Part shown: piece by piece, positions 46,131-55,826 of the stretch
Numbering within the stretch: the first letter of the stretch is position 1
Layout: every line of letters starts with the position of its first letter
Assembly: GCF_900186585.1 (NCBI RefSeq)
Contig: NZ_FYDD01000004.1
Location: forward strand, 620,001 to 684,000
DNA: 64,000 nucleotides
Origin: Massiliimalia timonensis
GTDB lineage: Bacteria; Bacillota; Clostridia; Oscillospirales; Ruminococcaceae
Direction: 5' to 3'
The notes under the pieces: model-generated
What the model saw: only the letters and a program-made list of their open reading frames with translations
Database searches by the model: none
What the model was told of the DNA's origin: nothing
Program-made: the position numbers and the translations under genes

Positions 46131-47180
46131 ATGAAAAGCCTAGTAGTAGAAGAAGGCGGAAAACTTTCGTTTGCGGAGCTGCCGCAGCCGGAATATGGGG
46201 AGTGCCAGGCATTGGTCAAGCTTAAAAGCTGCGGGGTGTGCAACGGGACGGACATGAAGCTGATCCATGGGACGTTTAAGAACTTTGACACCTATCCGGC
46301 AGTGCTGGGGCATGAAGGCGTTGGGGAAGTAGTCGAAGTAGGAAGCAAGGTAGAGAGCTTTCAGAAAGGGGATCTGGTGCTTTTGCCGTTTTTGGAACAG
46401 GGCGCCAACGGATATGAGCCCGGATGGGGCGCGTTTTCTGAATACGCAGTTGTGGGGGACTGGAAAGCATATGTGAAAGCGGGAAAAGGCCCGGGGACAC
46501 CTGAATTTTCAGAATCCTATTATGCACAGACAGTGATCCGGAAGGAGGACAAGATCGACGCGGTAGGAGCGGCGATGGTGATCACCTTCCGGGAGGTACT
46601 GAGCGCTATCCGCAGGTTCGGGATGAAAGAGAATGAAACGGCAGTCGTGTTTGGGACCGGCCCGGTAGGGCTGTGCTTTATCCGCTTTTTAAAGCTGTTG
46701 GGACTGAGCACGGTAATCGCGGTAGATATCCATGAGGAAAAGATCCGGCAGGCAAAGAAAATGGGAGCGGACATTGCCCTCAACAGTACTATTGCAGATG
46801 TGAAGCAGGAAGTGAGAAAACTGTTTCCGGAGGGAGTAGACTATGTGGTCGATGCGGTTGGGCTAAACCAGCTGATCTTGCAGGCGATGGAACTGATCCG
46901 GTATAACGGGAAGATCTGCTGTTACGGGATCTCGCCGAAATTGGGGATGGATTTGGATTGGAGCCAAGCCCCGTATAACTGGGATCTGCACTTTGTACAG
47001 TGGCCGTCCAAGAAAGAAGAGGGAGAAGCGCATCACCAGATCATGGCATGGATCAACATGGGTGTGCTTGATCCATATGACTTTATCTCTGATGTGATGC
47101 CTTTTGAGGAGGCCGTCAAGGCATTTGAAAAGGTGGAAGCCCGGGAACCGGGACTGAAAAAGATCGTGATTAAATTTTAG
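46131..47180 (+). CDS. Zinc-type medium-chain dehydrogenase (sugar/polyol type)
   Basis: A 349-residue MDR-family oxidoreductase. The catalytic zinc site is suggested by C34 in KSCGVCNGTD and by GHE (H61, E62) in VLGHEGVGEV; a Rossmann motif VFGTGPVGLC is near residue 185. It lacks the four-cysteine structural zinc loop of classical alcohol dehydrogenases, having LEQGANGYEPGWGAF there. Sorbitol-, galactitol- or aldose dehydrogenase activity is plausible; the substrate is unknown. The start is the ATG at 46131 after CGGAGGGA. It opens a seven-gene operon. Confidence 0.85.
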   Translation: MKSLVVEEGGKLSFAELPQPEYGECQALVKLKSCGVCNGTDMKLIHGTFKNFDTYPAVLGHEGVGEVVEVGSKVESFQKGDLVLLPFLEQGANGYEPGWGAFSEYAVVGDWKAYVKAGKGPGTPEFSESYYAQTVIRKEDKIDAVGAAMVITFREVLSAIRRFGMKENETAVVFGTGPVGLCFIRFLKLLGLSTVIAVDIHEEKIRQAKKMGADIALNSTIADVKQEVRKLFPEGVDYVVDAVGLNQLILQAMELIRYNGKICCYGISPKLGMDLDWSQAPYNWDLHFVQWPSKKEEGEAHHQIMAWINMGVLDPYDFISDVMPFEEAVKAFEKVEAREPGLKKIVIKF

Positions 47181-47197
47181 AAAGGAAAGGTGATCGT

Positions 47198-48190
47198 ATG
47201 CAGACATCAACATTGTTTTCTGTTTTGCCGGAATACATCTGTACGCCGGATGGGATGGAAATAGACCGGGAGGGAAACCTAGTGCTGTCCTGCCCTAACT
47301 ATGCCGATGATAACCTGTCGGGCTGTGTTGTGAAATTAGACCGGGAAGGCAATGTAAAGAAATGGTTTGATGTGCCGGTGCTGGAGGAAACGGGCGTGGC
47401 GCGCAACATGGGGATCGCGTTTGATAGTGAATACAACGTTTACCTGTGCGATAATCAGGGATGGAGCGAAAAAGAAGATGTGCTGTTTAAAGGACGGGTA
47501 CTTAGACTGAAAGTGACAGATGAGGGAGAAATTTTAGAAACAAAGGTGGTAGCCTATGGGATGGAACACCCCAACGGGATCCGGATCCGCGGAAACTACA
47601 TGTATGTCACACAGAGCTATCTGCATCCGGTCAAGGACCCGTCGGGAAAACTGGTAAGCTGTGTATACCGCTTTGCCTTAGATGATGAAAATATTAAGAT
47701 CACCAATACACTGGAGGACCCCAATATCCTGACCACCTTTCTTACCCAGAACCCGGACTGCCAGTATGGCGCTGACGGGATCGCCTTTGATAAGGAAGGG
47801 AACCTTTTTGTGGGCAATTTTGGGGATGGGGCCGTTTACAAGATTACCTTTAACGAGGACGGCTCTGTGAAAGAGAACAAATTGTTCGCGCAGGACTTTT
47901 CACAACTGGAAAGCACAGACGGCATGGTGTTTGATGAAAACGGGAACCTGTATATAGCTGATTTTTGCGCCAACGCCATCGGCATGGTAACACCGGATGG
48001 AAAGGTGACCCGGATCGCTCAAAGCCCGGACAGCGATGGACTGCATGGGGAACTTAACCAGCCGGGGGAACCGATCGTATGGGACGGGCGGATCATCGCT
48101 TCCTGCTTTGATCTGGTGACCGGGCCGGGAAAAGTAAATACAGGTCACAGCATGCCGGCGACCCTTGCCCAGCTTGAATTGGAACGCTGA
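47198..48190 (+). CDS. SMP-30/gluconolactonase-like protein
   Basis: A 330-residue six-bladed beta-propeller protein. Repeated blade motifs are visible: DGMEIDREGNLVLSC, NMGIAFDSEYNVYLCDN, HPNGIRIRGNYMYVTQS, DGIAFDKEGNLFVGNFGDG and DGMVFDENGNLYIADF. Metal-binding positions of lactonases (an early Glu, the Asn in PNGI, an Asp in a DG motif) seem to be kept. In this operon, directly after a dehydrogenase, hydrolysis of a sugar lactone is the natural guess. No signal peptide. Confidence 0.8.
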   Translation: MQTSTLFSVLPEYICTPDGMEIDREGNLVLSCPNYADDNLSGCVVKLDREGNVKKWFDVPVLEETGVARNMGIAFDSEYNVYLCDNQGWSEKEDVLFKGRVLRLKVTDEGEILETKVVAYGMEHPNGIRIRGNYMYVTQSYLHPVKDPSGKLVSCVYRFALDDENIKITNTLEDPNILTTFLTQNPDCQYGADGIAFDKEGNLFVGNFGDGAVYKITFNEDGSVKENKLFAQDFSQLESTDGMVFDENGNLYIADFCANAIGMVTPDGKVTRIAQSPDSDGLHGELNQPGEPIVWDGRIIASCFDLVTGPGKVNTGHSMPATLAQLELER

Positions 48191-48232
48191 GGAAGAATAA
48201 AGCCCCACTACGGGAAAGGCAGGGTGACTTCT

Positions 48233-49759
48233 ATGAAAACATATTTATTGGCCCATGACTTGGGTACAAGCGGGAACAAAGCGGTGCTGTATGACGAGCA
48301 GGGCAGTCTTTGCGCCAGCACACTGTATGAATACCAAACAGATTATCCGGAGGCTGGGTTTGTAGAACAGGATCCGGAAGATTGGTGGCGGGCCGTATGC
48401 AGCAGTACCCGGGAGCTAATCGCCAAGGCAAAGATCAGCCCGGGGCAGATCGCCTGCGTCAGCTTCAGCGGACAGATGATGGGCTGCTTATTAGTGGATC
48501 GCCAAGGGATTCCCCTGCGGCGGATGATCATCTGGGCGGATACCCGCAGCCAGAAGCAGGAGCGCCGAATGATAGAAGCGATCGGCGAGGAGCGGGGCTA
48601 CCAGATCACCGGGCACCGTTTAAGCGCCTCGTACGGCGGGGCGAAGCTGCTTTGGATCAAGGAAAACGAACCGGAGGTATACCGGAACGCTTACAAAATG
48701 CTCAACGCCAAAGACTATATGATCTACAGGCTGACCGGGAATTTTGTGACCGATTACAGCGACGCCTCCAGCACAAACCTGTTTGATCTTCGGAAAAAGC
48801 AATGGTCTGAGGAAATTCTTCAGGAGCTGGCTGTTCCGAAAGACCTGCTTCCGCAGCTCCACGCGTCTACCGATATGGTTGGGGCCGTTTCGCCTGAGGC
48901 CGCACGCCAGACAGGGCTGCTGTCGGGCACGCCGGTGATCGCAGGCGGGGGAGACGGTTCGTGCGCCTGTGTGGGTGCGGGGGTGGTGCGCCCGGGGAAG
49001 ACCTATCATGTACTGGGGTCCTCGTCGTGGATCTCTATGGCCTCGGAGGAACCGGTATTCGACCCTGCGAAGAGGACTTTTAACTGGGTGCATTTAGACC
49101 CGGAGCTGTATACGCCCTGCGGGACGATGCAGGCTGCGGGGGTATCCCTGCAATGGTTTAAAAACACTTTTTGTCAGGAAGAGAGCCGGCTGGCCGCAGA
49201 ACAGGGCGTAAGCCCCTACCAGCTGATCGACCAGATGGTGGCGCAGTCTGTACCGGGTGCAAACGGCCTGCTGTATCTGCCCTATCTGCTGGGCGAGCGT
49301 TCCCCTCGCTGGAATCCGGCGGCTTCCGGCGTTTTGCTTGGGCTTCGGACGGGAAGCAGCAAGGGGGATTGTGCCCGTGCGGTGCTGGAAGGCGTTGGGT
49401 ACAACCTGCGGGTGATTTTGGACATTTTCCGCCAAACCCGGCCGATCGGGGAAATCACCGTGATCGGGGGAGGCGCAAAGGGGAAGGTATGGCTTCAGAT
49501 CCTGGCGGATATTTTCCAGATGCCGCTTCAGCTGCCGCGGTATCTGGAGGAGGCGACCTCCATGGGCGCCGCGGTCTGCGGTGGAATTGGGGCAGGTATC
49601 TTTGACAGCTTTGATGTCATTGACCGTTTTAACCCTACAGAAGAGATGCTTTACCCAAGAGAGGAATATGCGGCCCGGTATGAAAAGCTGTACCAGCTTT
49701 TTAACCAGGCTTATGACTGCCTGCTGGAAACCTATACAGGGTTGGCCGGCATACGGTAG
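48233..49759 (+). CDS. FGGY-family carbohydrate kinase (xylulokinase-like)
   Basis: A 508-residue sugar kinase with two actin-like domains. It begins with HDLGTSGNKAVLYDEQG (ATP phosphate loop), has FSGQMMGCLLVDRQG and IWADTRSQ, and the C-terminal domain has GGGDGSCACVGAG, the catalytic-base type D in that loop, and TVIGGGAKGKVWLQILADIF. Similarity by eye is greatest to xylulokinases, but several related sugar kinases share these motifs. The ATG at 48233 is eight bases after AGGG; a GTG at 48224 overlaps that site. Confidence 0.88.
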   Translation: MKTYLLAHDLGTSGNKAVLYDEQGSLCASTLYEYQTDYPEAGFVEQDPEDWWRAVCSSTRELIAKAKISPGQIACVSFSGQMMGCLLVDRQGIPLRRMIIWADTRSQKQERRMIEAIGEERGYQITGHRLSASYGGAKLLWIKENEPEVYRNAYKMLNAKDYMIYRLTGNFVTDYSDASSTNLFDLRKKQWSEEILQELAVPKDLLPQLHASTDMVGAVSPEAARQTGLLSGTPVIAGGGDGSCACVGAGVVRPGKTYHVLGSSSWISMASEEPVFDPAKRTFNWVHLDPELYTPCGTMQAAGVSLQWFKNTFCQEESRLAAEQGVSPYQLIDQMVAQSVPGANGLLYLPYLLGERSPRWNPAASGVLLGLRTGSSKGDCARAVLEGVGYNLRVILDIFRQTRPIGEITVIGGGAKGKVWLQILADIFQMPLQLPRYLEEATSMGAAVCGGIGAGIFDSFDVIDRFNPTEEMLYPREEYAARYEKLYQLFNQAYDCLLETYTGLAGIR

Positions 49760-49775
49760 AGGGAAGGAGAACAAA

Positions 49776-50942
49776 ATGTTAAATTTTGAATACTACAATC
49801 CGACCAAGATCATTTTTGGAAAAGAAACACAAAATCAGATTGGCGATTTGGTAAAGGCCTATGGCGGAAACAGAGTCTTACTGCATTACGGTGGCAGCAG
49901 CGCCAAAAAAAGTGGGGTTTATGATCAGGTGATGCGCGCGCTGAAAGAAAGCGGGTTGACTGTTTTTGAACTGGGCGGTGTAAAGCCGAACCCAAGGGTC
50001 AGCCTGATCCGTGAGGGCGTGACGCTCTGCAAACAGGAGGGTATTGATTTTATTGTCGCGCTGGGCGGCGGCAGCGTCATCGACTCGGCCAAGGGGATCG
50101 CGGCCGGAAGCTATTATGACGGCGATGTATGGGACTTTTACATGAAGAAAGCGCCCGTTGGGCAAGCCCTTCCGATCGGTGTGATCCTGACGATTCCCGC
50201 AGCCGGAAGCGAGACCAGCGCGGGATCGGTCGTCACTAACGAAGAAGGGCATTACAAACGGGACTGTCAGGGCGAGACCCTGATCCCCAAATTTGCGGTT
50301 TTAAATCCGCAGCTTTGCTTCACACTGCCGGATTATCAGGTTTCTGCCGGAGTTTCAGACATTCTTGCCCATGTGATGGAACGGTATTTTACCAACACAG
50401 AACACGTTGACCTGACCGACCGTTTGTGTGAGGCGACCATGCGGACGGTGATCCAAAACGTCCGGCTGGTGCGGGAAAACAAAGAGAATTACGACGCTTG
50501 GGCTGAAATTATGTGGGCCGGCACCATTGCCCACAACAATTTACTGGGGACCGGCCGGGAACAAGATTGGGGTTCCCATAATATTGAACATGAACTGAGT
50601 GCAGAATATGATATTGCGCACGGGGCCGGGCTTGCAATCATATTTCCGGCATGGATGAAATATGTATACCGCGAAAATATCTACCGGTTCGTTCAGTTTG
50701 CAGTCAGGGTGTGGGATGTTGATTTTGCCTGTGAACGCCCGGAGGAGATCGTTCTGGAAGGCATCCGAAGGATGGAGGGATTTTTCCGTTCCATTGGCAT
50801 GCCTGTCCGGTTAAGTGAGGCTGGGATCGGAGAAGATCGGTTTGAACAGATGGCTGAAAAAGCCTGTATGTTCGGCAGCATCGGAGGATTTAAAAAGCTT
50901 TCGGAACAGGATATTGTCGAAATTTTCCGGATTGCCCGGTAA
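49776..50942 (+). CDS. Iron-dependent alcohol dehydrogenase (butanol dehydrogenase type)
   Basis: A 388-residue group III alcohol dehydrogenase. [12 protein letters not shown]-type start ([14 protein letters not shown]), nucleotide motif [13 protein letters not shown] (about residues 92-104), [15 protein letters not shown], and metal ligands in [11 protein letters not shown] and [20 protein letters not shown] match the YqdH/BdhA branch. It would reduce an aldehyde to an alcohol with NAD(P)H. In this operon acetaldehyde or a similar aldehyde from the downstream aldolase is a reasonable substrate. The start is the ATG at 49776, after GGGAAGGAG. Confidence 0.9.
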   Translation: MLNFEYYNPTKIIFGKETQNQIGDLVKAYGGNRVLLHYGGSSAKKSGVYDQVMRALKESGLTVFELGGVKPNPRVSLIREGVTLCKQEGIDFIVALGGGSVIDSAKGIAAGSYYDGDVWDFYMKKAPVGQALPIGVILTIPAAGSETSAGSVVTNEEGHYKRDCQGETLIPKFAVLNPQLCFTLPDYQVSAGVSDILAHVMERYFTNTEHVDLTDRLCEATMRTVIQNVRLVRENKENYDAWAEIMWAGTIAHNNLLGTGREQDWGSHNIEHELSAEYDIAHGAGLAIIFPAWMKYVYRENIYRFVQFAVRVWDVDFACERPEEIVLEGIRRMEGFFRSIGMPVRLSEAGIGEDRFEQMAEKACMFGSIGGFKKLSEQDIVEIFRIAR

Positions 50943-50968
50943 ATGAAGAAAGATGCGGAGGAAAAGTG

Positions 50969-51649
50969 ATGATTTCAGCAAAAGAGTTAGCAAATTTATT
51001 TGACCATACGCTTTTAAAAGCATATGCGGCGGAACAGGACTTTGAGGTACTTTGCCGGGAGGCGGATCAAAACGGATTTAAAATGGTGGCGATCAATTCG
51101 GCGCAAACAGCCCTTTGCAAACGCCTGCTCAAAGACAGCGCAGTCCATGTGGGGGCTGCCATCGGCTTTCCATTAGGGCAAACGACCATAGAAAGCAAGG
51201 TGTTTGAAACCAAAGACGCGATCGCAAACGGTGCGGATGAAATTGACTATGTGGTCAATATATCGAAATTAAAAGACGGGCAATACGACTATATTGAAGA
51301 AGAGATGAAACAGATTGTTTCCGTTTGCCGGGAGCACCATGTTATCTCTAAGGTGATTTTTGAAAACTGTTATTTGACTGACGATGAAAAGAAAAAGCTG
51401 TGTGAGATCGCGTTGAACGTGAAGCCGGATTTTATTAAGACGTCGACCGGGTTTGGCACCGGCGGCGCAACGGTGGAGGACGTACGGCTGATGAAAGGCT
51501 GTGTTGGGGAACAAATCAAGGTAAAAGCCGCCGGCGGAATCCGCGATTTGGATACCTGCATGGCTATGATAGAAGCCGGCGCCGAACGGATCGGTACCAG
51601 CAGCAGCCTCAAAATTTTAGAGGAATTTGAAGCAAGATACCACGAATAA
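50969..51649 (+). CDS. deoC: Deoxyribose-phosphate aldolase
   Basis: Class I aldolase, 226 residues, cleaving 2-deoxyribose-5-phosphate to acetaldehyde and glyceraldehyde-3-phosphate. [10 protein letters not shown] is at the start; the Schiff-base lysine is K157 in [15 protein letters not shown], with K186 (VKAAGGIRD) and D93 (ADEIDYVVN) completing the triad. The usual partners deoB, deoA or deoD are not here; instead it follows a FGGY kinase and an aldehyde-reducing enzyme, so its physiological substrate could be another deoxy-sugar phosphate. Confidence 0.92.
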   Translation: MISAKELANLFDHTLLKAYAAEQDFEVLCREADQNGFKMVAINSAQTALCKRLLKDSAVHVGAAIGFPLGQTTIESKVFETKDAIANGADEIDYVVNISKLKDGQYDYIEEEMKQIVSVCREHHVISKVIFENCYLTDDEKKKLCEIALNVKPDFIKTSTGFGTGGATVEDVRLMKGCVGEQIKVKAAGGIRDLDTCMAMIEAGAERIGTSSSLKILEEFEARYHE

Positions 51650-51665
51650 AGAAAGGAGCAACTAT

Positions 51666-52649
51666 ATGAACTATCTGGCAAACCATGAACGGTATCAGAC
51701 GATGATCTACCGCAGATGCGGGAAAAGCGGGGTGAAACTGCCGGCGTTGTCATTGGGGATGTGGCACAATTTTGGGGATGAGGCGGTTCTTGCAAACTCA
51801 CGGGAAATGATCCTGGGGGCGTTTGATTTGGGGATCACCCATTTCGATTTGGCGAACAACTATGGCCCTTCAGCCGGATCGGCGGAAGAAACCTTCGGCA
51901 GGGTGCTCGCCCGTGACCTGAAGCCTTACCGCGACGAGCTGTTCATCAGCACAAAGGCAGGGTATTATATGTGGGAAGGCCCCTATGGCGAATGGGGGTC
52001 GAAAAAGCAGTTGATCAGCTCTCTGGACCAGAGCTTGAAAAGAATGGGCTTAGACTATGTAGACGTATTTTACCATCATCGCCCAGACCCGGACACCCCG
52101 CTGGAGGAAACAGCGGAAGCCTTAGAACAGATCCTGCGCTCCGGAAAGGCGCTGTATGTGGGGATTTCCAATTACAGCCCGGAGCAGACCGAACAGATGC
52201 TAAAGGTGCTGGGGAATAAAGGGATTCACTGCCTGATCCACCAGATGAATTATTCCATGCTGGAGCGGCAGAACGAACAGGTGCTGGACGTTCTGGACAG
52301 AGAAGATGTGGGCTCGATCGCCTACTGCCCGTTGGCGCAGGGGCTGCTGACTGACAAATACCTGAACGGCATCCCGGAAAACTCCCGTGCGGCTGGAAAA
52401 AGCATATTTTTAAACCGGGAAAATATTACAGAGGAAAAGATCGCCAAGGTAGCAAAGCTAAACGAACTGGCGGCTAAACGCGGGCAGAGCTTGGCGCAGA
52501 TGGCATTGGTATGGGCGTTGCAGAGGACGACATCGGTGATCATTGGGGCAAGCAGGCTGGCGCAGATCAAGGAAAATGTAAAAGCGCTTGACAACATGGA
52601 ATTTACGCCGGAAGAGATCCATGAGATTGAAACGATTTTGAAAGGTTAG
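51666..52649 (+). CDS. Aldo/keto reductase (YghZ-like)
   Basis: A 327-residue (beta/alpha)8 NADPH-dependent reductase. The catalytic residues are seen in FDLANNYGPSAGSAEE (Asp, Tyr), STKAGYYMW (Lys) and DVFYHHRPDPDTP (His); VIIGASRLAQIKENVKAL binds cofactor. Similarity to the L-glyceraldehyde-3-phosphate/methylglyoxal reductase YghZ branch. It starts at the ATG at 51666, with AAAGGAG eight bases upstream, 16 bases after deoC. Confidence 0.88.
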   Translation: MNYLANHERYQTMIYRRCGKSGVKLPALSLGMWHNFGDEAVLANSREMILGAFDLGITHFDLANNYGPSAGSAEETFGRVLARDLKPYRDELFISTKAGYYMWEGPYGEWGSKKQLISSLDQSLKRMGLDYVDVFYHHRPDPDTPLEETAEALEQILRSGKALYVGISNYSPEQTEQMLKVLGNKGIHCLIHQMNYSMLERQNEQVLDVLDREDVGSIAYCPLAQGLLTDKYLNGIPENSRAAGKSIFLNRENITEEKIAKVAKLNELAAKRGQSLAQMALVWALQRTTSVIIGASRLAQIKENVKALDNMEFTPEEIHEIETILKG

Positions 52650-52667
52650 CGGAAAAGGAGGACTCTT

Positions 52668-53753
52668 ATGATATATTCTGAACGTTTGGCCGAAACATTG
52701 ATGAAGCGTTTCCCGGACCCGGATTCCTATCCGTATTTATCTTGGTCCTATTCTCAGGGATTTATGCTTTGGGGGTTTATCCGGCTGTTTGAAAAAACAG
52801 GGAAAGACAGCTATTTTTCTTATGTAAAGCAGTATTGCGAGGAGCACGTGCAGGCTGATGGGACGGTATTGGGATTTACCGGGGTCAGTCTGGACGACAT
52901 CATGACAGGTTCTGTACTGGCGTGGATGTACCAGCATACTAAAGAAGAAAAGTACAGGCTCGCATGTAATCACATCCGTTTAGCGTTTAACGATTATCCG
53001 CGTAACCGTGACGGTGGCTTTTGGCACGGACGCCCGCTGGAAGGGGAAATGTGGGTCGACGGTCTGTTTATGGGCTTGATGTTTTTAGTGCGGTACGGCG
53101 CATATGTCAACGAAGAGGACCGAAGCTACTGCTTTTCCGAGGCGATCCGCCAATTAAATATTGTATTTGACCGGTGTGAAAAGGACGGCACGGGGCTGTT
53201 ATACCACGCTTACAGTGAACGTCCGGAAACGCCGTGGGCGAGCGTCATTAACGGGAAATCATCAGAGGTTTGGAGCGAGGGCCTGGGCTGGTACGCGATG
53301 ATTTTGGTAGATGTCTTGGGGATCATTCCAAAAGATTTTCCCGGCTGGGATTCGGTGCAGAAACAGCTCGAAAAGCTGCTATGCTCTTTAGCCAAGGTGC
53401 AGGATAGCTGTTCCGGGCTTTGGTATCAGGTGGTGGATAAGATCCATGATCCCGGAAACTGGTGTGACACATCGGGAAGCGCCATGTTCCTGTATACCTT
53501 TTACAAGGCCCGTGCCTTGAATCTGGTTGAGCCATGGAAATATGACGAGGTGATCCGAAAAGGTTTTGAAGGGCTGAAAACAAAATACCTCATCGACCCG
53601 GAGGGCAATGTCAATATCATTGATGCCTGCGACGGGCTTGGGGTACAGCTTAATTATGAATTTTATGTCCGGTTCCGAAAGAGTGTGAATGCGAAGGAAG
53701 CGGTAGCGGCAGTGCTGTGGGCAACCGCTGCGGTGGAATTTGACGCCATATAA
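52668..53753 (+). CDS. GH105 unsaturated glycuronyl hydrolase
   Basis: A 361-residue (alpha/alpha)6 barrel enzyme of the YteR/RhiN family. The catalytic aspartate D131 is in EMWVDGLFMGL, and LLYHAYSE and SEVWSEGLGWYAM match substrate-binding loops. It hydrates and removes the 4,5-unsaturated uronate left on oligosaccharides by polysaccharide lyases, typical of rhamnogalacturonan or similar glycans. No signal peptide, so it acts after import. It ends the seven-gene operon and meets a converging kinase gene across a terminator. No kduI, kduD or kdgK genes are nearby. Confidence 0.88.
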   Translation: MIYSERLAETLMKRFPDPDSYPYLSWSYSQGFMLWGFIRLFEKTGKDSYFSYVKQYCEEHVQADGTVLGFTGVSLDDIMTGSVLAWMYQHTKEEKYRLACNHIRLAFNDYPRNRDGGFWHGRPLEGEMWVDGLFMGLMFLVRYGAYVNEEDRSYCFSEAIRQLNIVFDRCEKDGTGLLYHAYSERPETPWASVINGKSSEVWSEGLGWYAMILVDVLGIIPKDFPGWDSVQKQLEKLLCSLAKVQDSCSGLWYQVVDKIHDPGNWCDTSGSAMFLYTFYKARALNLVEPWKYDEVIRKGFEGLKTKYLIDPEGNVNIIDACDGLGVQLNYEFYVRFRKSVNAKEAVAAVLWATAAVEFDAI

Positions 53754-53767
53754 CCGATCTCTCAAAG

Positions 53768-53810
53768 CAAGAGGGAATATCCCATTTCTGGGATATTCCC
53801 TCTTGTTTAT
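53768..53810. terminator. Bidirectional terminator after GH105 and kinase genes
   Basis: A perfect 17-bp stem (53768-53784 with 53789-53805), loop TTTC, followed by T-rich sequence in the plus direction. Confidence 0.92.
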
Positions 53811-55624
53811 TTTTCTGTTTCCGGAAGCGGGAGGTTGATGTCGACGATCGTACCTTTATTCAGGGTGCTGTCGATCGAGATGCCGTATTGTTTCCCATAA
53901 TAGGACTGGATCCGCTGGTGGACGTTCAGCAGGCCAATCGAGAAATTTGATGAATCGCTGATTTTGATCACTTTAGGGGTTTGGAGAGAACGCTGCAGCG
54001 TTTCAAGCTTCTGTGGTTCGATCCCTGTCCCGTTATCCGCAATCAGGATATGCAGGCGGTCCAGTTCTCCGTAGATATTGACCATGATATACCCAGCCTC
54101 CTCTTTTTTGGCAAAACCATGCACGATAGTATTTTCAATCAAAGGCTGGAGACTGCTGACCGGGATAGCGACTTCTTCCAATTCGGGCGGGAGCGCGCAT
54201 TCATAAATGAATTTATCCGGGAAACGAATTTGCTGGATCGTGATATACCGCGCGACCTGTTCTACCTCCTGCTTTAGGGTGACGATGGAACCGGATTTTA
54301 AATTATATCGCAGCAATTCGGAGATCGCGGTGGAAATGGTGCGGATCTCAGGCACATTCCGGATATTGGCAATGGAACTGATCACATTAAGCGTGTTATA
54401 GAAAAAGTGCGGGTTGATCTGCGCTTGCAGCATACGAAGCTCCATCTGCTTTTCATTGAGCTGGATCAGATAATTTTCATGCATGCTCTCCATGAGGCGT
54501 TGGTTCAGCCGGTTGTAGCTGTCTACGATCCGGTTCATCTCCCGGTTTACAAGCAGCTGGTTGTCGGAACTGACAAGGCTTATTTTTCCATCCTCGCATT
54601 GGTCGATTTGATAACAGATGTGGTTGATGCTTTTGGATAGCTGGTGAGAGATAAAATAAGCCAGCACCAATTCCAGAAATGCGATGAAAATAAAAATAAT
54701 AATCAGGTTTTGGATGCTCATATTAGAGGCTTCGGCTATGATGGTATTATCCAGGATATGTACGATCTTCCAGCCGGTAGAGCTGTTGTACAGTGTATTC
54801 ACTGAAAAGGTGTCCCCTGCATATTGAATGTCCTGGTAACTGCTTAAATGCTTTGCGTCTACCTTTGCGCTGACTTCTGACAGGGTTTCAATCAGCCGGC
54901 TGTCTTTGTCAGAAAGGTAGCGGGAATCCGTGCTGAAGATCGCTTGATCCTTTTGGTCAAAGAGAATAATGGTGCTGTTGGGAAGCTTGGAGGAGGAAAG
55001 AATATCGGTGACTGAATTGAAGTTGATCCCCACGCCCATGACGCCGATCTCTAAGAAAGTATAGGGATCGCGGAGGATCGTGACCAGGGGGAGAATATTC
55101 TGATAAGCGATATTTTCCCGCTTGGGATGGCAGATGGGGGCAACATAGGTCATGTCCAGATCATTGCGCGCGTATTCCGCCCATTCTTCGATATTGTCAA
55201 AAATATCCCGGAAATCAGAATAGGTATTGAAATTGTAATCAAATTTATACCCATATTGGTTAATAAAGATCGAGGAAATGACGTTTGTATTCAGCTGGTT
55301 TGCCTGGAGCAGCTGCGCCTTCATGATTTGGTCCGCGGAATAATAGCTGCTGGGGGAATCAGAGTAATCGGTAGTCAGGATTTTCCGGACTTCATCGTTC
55401 ACGATATGAAGCGTGCCGATCTTTTCAGCATTGGAGATCATGGAGTCGATATTCATATTGATCTGTGTAGTTAGATCCAGCAAGGATTCCTGATACCGGC
55501 TATCCACCTGGTTGAGGATGCGGTTTACAGAAATCGTGGTAATGACGATCGAGGGCACGGCGATCAGGATCACCGAGATCAGGAATATCTGCGCTTGATA
55601 AGAAAGTTTTTTAAGAGGGCTCAT
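53807..55624 (-). CDS. Sensor histidine kinase, YesM type
   Basis: A 605-residue membrane kinase: one hydrophobic segment at about 13-32, a large extracellular sensing region, a second segment near 308-328 (IQNLIIIFIFIAFLELVLAYF), HAMP, the phospho-acceptor NPHFFYNTLN with H406, and an ATP-binding domain (ENTIVHGF, DNGTGI, SIGLLNVHQRI). It has no adjacent regulator; the likely partner is the response regulator at 60091, at the end of the divergent operon. GGGAG lies upstream of the ATG. Confidence 0.92.
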   Translation of the reverse strand: MSPLKKLSYQAQIFLISVILIAVPSIVITTISVNRILNQVDSRYQESLLDLTTQINMNIDSMISNAEKIGTLHIVNDEVRKILTTDYSDSPSSYYSADQIMKAQLLQANQLNTNVISSIFINQYGYKFDYNFNTYSDFRDIFDNIEEWAEYARNDLDMTYVAPICHPKRENIAYQNILPLVTILRDPYTFLEIGVMGVGINFNSVTDILSSSKLPNSTIILFDQKDQAIFSTDSRYLSDKDSRLIETLSEVSAKVDAKHLSSYQDIQYAGDTFSVNTLYNSSTGWKIVHILDNTIIAEASNMSIQNLIIIFIFIAFLELVLAYFISHQLSKSINHICYQIDQCEDGKISLVSSDNQLLVNREMNRIVDSYNRLNQRLMESMHENYLIQLNEKQMELRMLQAQINPHFFYNTLNVISSIANIRNVPEIRTISTAISELLRYNLKSGSIVTLKQEVEQVARYITIQQIRFPDKFIYECALPPELEEVAIPVSSLQPLIENTIVHGFAKKEEAGYIMVNIYGELDRLHILIADNGTGIEPQKLETLQRSLQTPKVIKISDSSNFSIGLLNVHQRIQSYYGKQYGISIDSTLNKGTIVDINLPLPETEK

Positions 55625-55653
55625 GGTATCACTCCCAGAAAATAGTATCTTTT

Positions 55654-55682
55654 ATTATAGTAGACAGACCCTAAAACCACAA
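55654..55682 (-). promoter_or_regulatory. Promoter of the second histidine kinase
   Basis: On the minus strand TTGTGG (55682-55677), 17 bases, TATAAT (55659-55654), 30 bases upstream of the start. On the plus side a TATAAT (55790-55795) before the UroD-like gene lacks a clear -35, as expected of an activator-dependent promoter. Confidence 0.6.
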
Positions 55683-55826
55683 GGGCCGGACCCGCTTCAA
55701 AATACAAAAAACAAAGCGATTTTTCTACATTCCAAACTTTTTCATATTTAATACCAAAAAAAATTATATTTTTTGGACAAAAGGTAAAATATAATGGAAT
55801 CAACAAGAGAACAGGAGGTTCAAATC

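Noticed and set aside
49581-49775. In-frame extension upstream of the iron alcohol dehydrogenase
   Set aside because: It overlaps the kinase gene in another frame; the ATG at 49776 has GGGAAGGAG and the family's usual N-terminus.
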